Part shown: piece after piece, positions 6,548-6,772 of the stretch
How positions within the stretch are numbered: the first letter of the stretch is position 1
Layout: every line of letters begins with the position of its first letter
Source of the DNA: Acidobacteriota bacterium
Lineage (GTDB): Bacteria; Acidobacteriota; Vicinamibacteria; Vicinamibacterales; UBA8438
NCBI GenBank assembly: GCA_003533545.1
Contig: DQEK01000051.1
Coordinates: forward strand, 1-6,772
Direction: 5' to 3'
DNA: 6,772 nucleotides
Notes under the pieces: generated by a model
Told to the model about the DNA's origin: nothing
The model's input: only the letters and a program-made list of their open reading frames with translations
The model's database searches: none
Translations under genes and position numbers: made by a program

Positions 6548-6772
6548 GAAACAGGAGCCTCCGTCACCACAACCCTCGCCCGACTACCGCCCACCACACG
6601 GACCTCAACCCCCAACGGCACCGTCAACGCCGGTCCGGTCGTGTGGCCGGTTGGCAATCCGAAGAGCACCGGGCCTGGAAATTCGTCGAGCAACTCGGCC
6701 AACATCGCGCGGGCCGTCGCCCGACCAGCCGGCTCATCGCATGCGGGGAACTCGCCACACACAATCGCAGCG
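6544..6772 (-). CDS. LD-carboxypeptidase (peptidase S66 family), C-terminal fragment cut by window edge
   Basis: Only the last 75 or so residues are present. The frame is open through the right edge, so the gene continues outside and the GTG at 6762 is not its start. Family S66 LD-carboxypeptidases (LdcA, YkfA) remove the terminal D-Ala from murein tetrapeptides in the cytoplasm, using a Ser-Glu-His triad. The visible part fits the S66 C-terminus: AIVCGEFPACDEP resembles the usual VGDFxxC segment, and FGLPTGHTTGPALTVPLGV matches the family pattern GxPxGHxxxxxxLPLG. The His of this motif (codon at 6643-6645) is the expected catalytic His. The Ser and Glu lie outside the window. The stop TGA overlaps the mpl GTG start by four bases, and the expected product, tripeptide, is the Mpl substrate. 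That context strengthens the assignment. The related S66 enzyme MccF (microcin self-immunity) is a less likely alternative. Confidence 0.82.
   Translation of the reverse strand, partial: AAIVCGEFPACDEPAGRATARAMLAELLDEFPGPVLFGLPTGHTTGPALTVPLGVEVRVVGGSRARVVVTEAPVS
6558..6562 (-). promoter_or_regulatory. Shine-Dalgarno sequence for mpl
   Basis: The minus strand reads GGAGG ten bases before the GTG start of mpl at 6547, within the 3' end of the LD-carboxypeptidase gene. It supports the GTG start and shows that mpl can recruit ribosomes independently as well as by coupling through the GTGA overlap. Confidence 0.6.

Noticed and set aside
1..6772. Mobile element, CRISPR array, prophage or RNA gene
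   Set aside because: No direct or terminal repeats, transposase or integrase motifs, or tRNA/rRNA signatures were seen. The window is almost wholly explained by seven protein genes.

Overview
The window is a moderately GC-rich stretch of bacterial chromosome (high 50s percent GC by eye) with almost no non-coding DNA. One gene on the plus strand, the 3' part of a secretin, converges on a tightly packed minus-strand operon of six genes that fills the remaining 5.5 kb. No tRNA, rRNA, insertion sequence, CRISPR array or prophage gene is visible. The secretin has the wording I associate with GspD/PilQ-like secretins of Acidobacteriota (Vicinamibacteria type), and the MurA belongs to a divergent Asp-type lineage. 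I therefore favour an uncultured or environmental acidobacterium, but this rests on remembered family resemblance and is moderate to low confidence. Mpl and an S66 LD-carboxypeptidase imply a Gram-negative-style envelope with meso-diaminopimelate peptidoglycan.

Layout: 2-1174 (+) is a secretin C-terminal region with its N-terminal part outside the window. Positions 1175-1213 form a 39-bp convergent gap with no convincing terminator. The operon, read right to left in transcription order, is: ldcA-like LD-carboxypeptidase (3' end only, 6772-6544), mpl (6547-5126), pxpB (5126-4452), pxpC (4455-3532), murB (3532-2558) and murA (2518-1214). The first four junctions overlap by 1 to 4 nt (GTGA, TGATG or TTGA, ATGA, TGATG or GTGA). 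Only murB-murA has a short spacer, and there a strong Shine-Dalgarno sequence marks the murA start. The operon promoter must lie to the right of the window.

How the genes fit together: LD-carboxypeptidase trims recycled murein tetrapeptide to L-Ala-gamma-D-Glu-mDAP. MurA and MurB make UDP-MurNAc from UDP-GlcNAc. Mpl joins the tripeptide to UDP-MurNAc. The operon thus encodes supply of both Mpl-specific substrates and the ligation itself, a coherent module for reusing cell-wall peptide. The surprising members are PxpB and PxpC, two of the three subunits of prokaryotic 5-oxoprolinase, translationally coupled between mpl and murB with no PxpA in the window. Two active-site substitutions also stand out: MurA has Asp in place of the usual Cys, the known fosfomycin-insensitive form, and MurB has Cys at the proton-donor Ser position.
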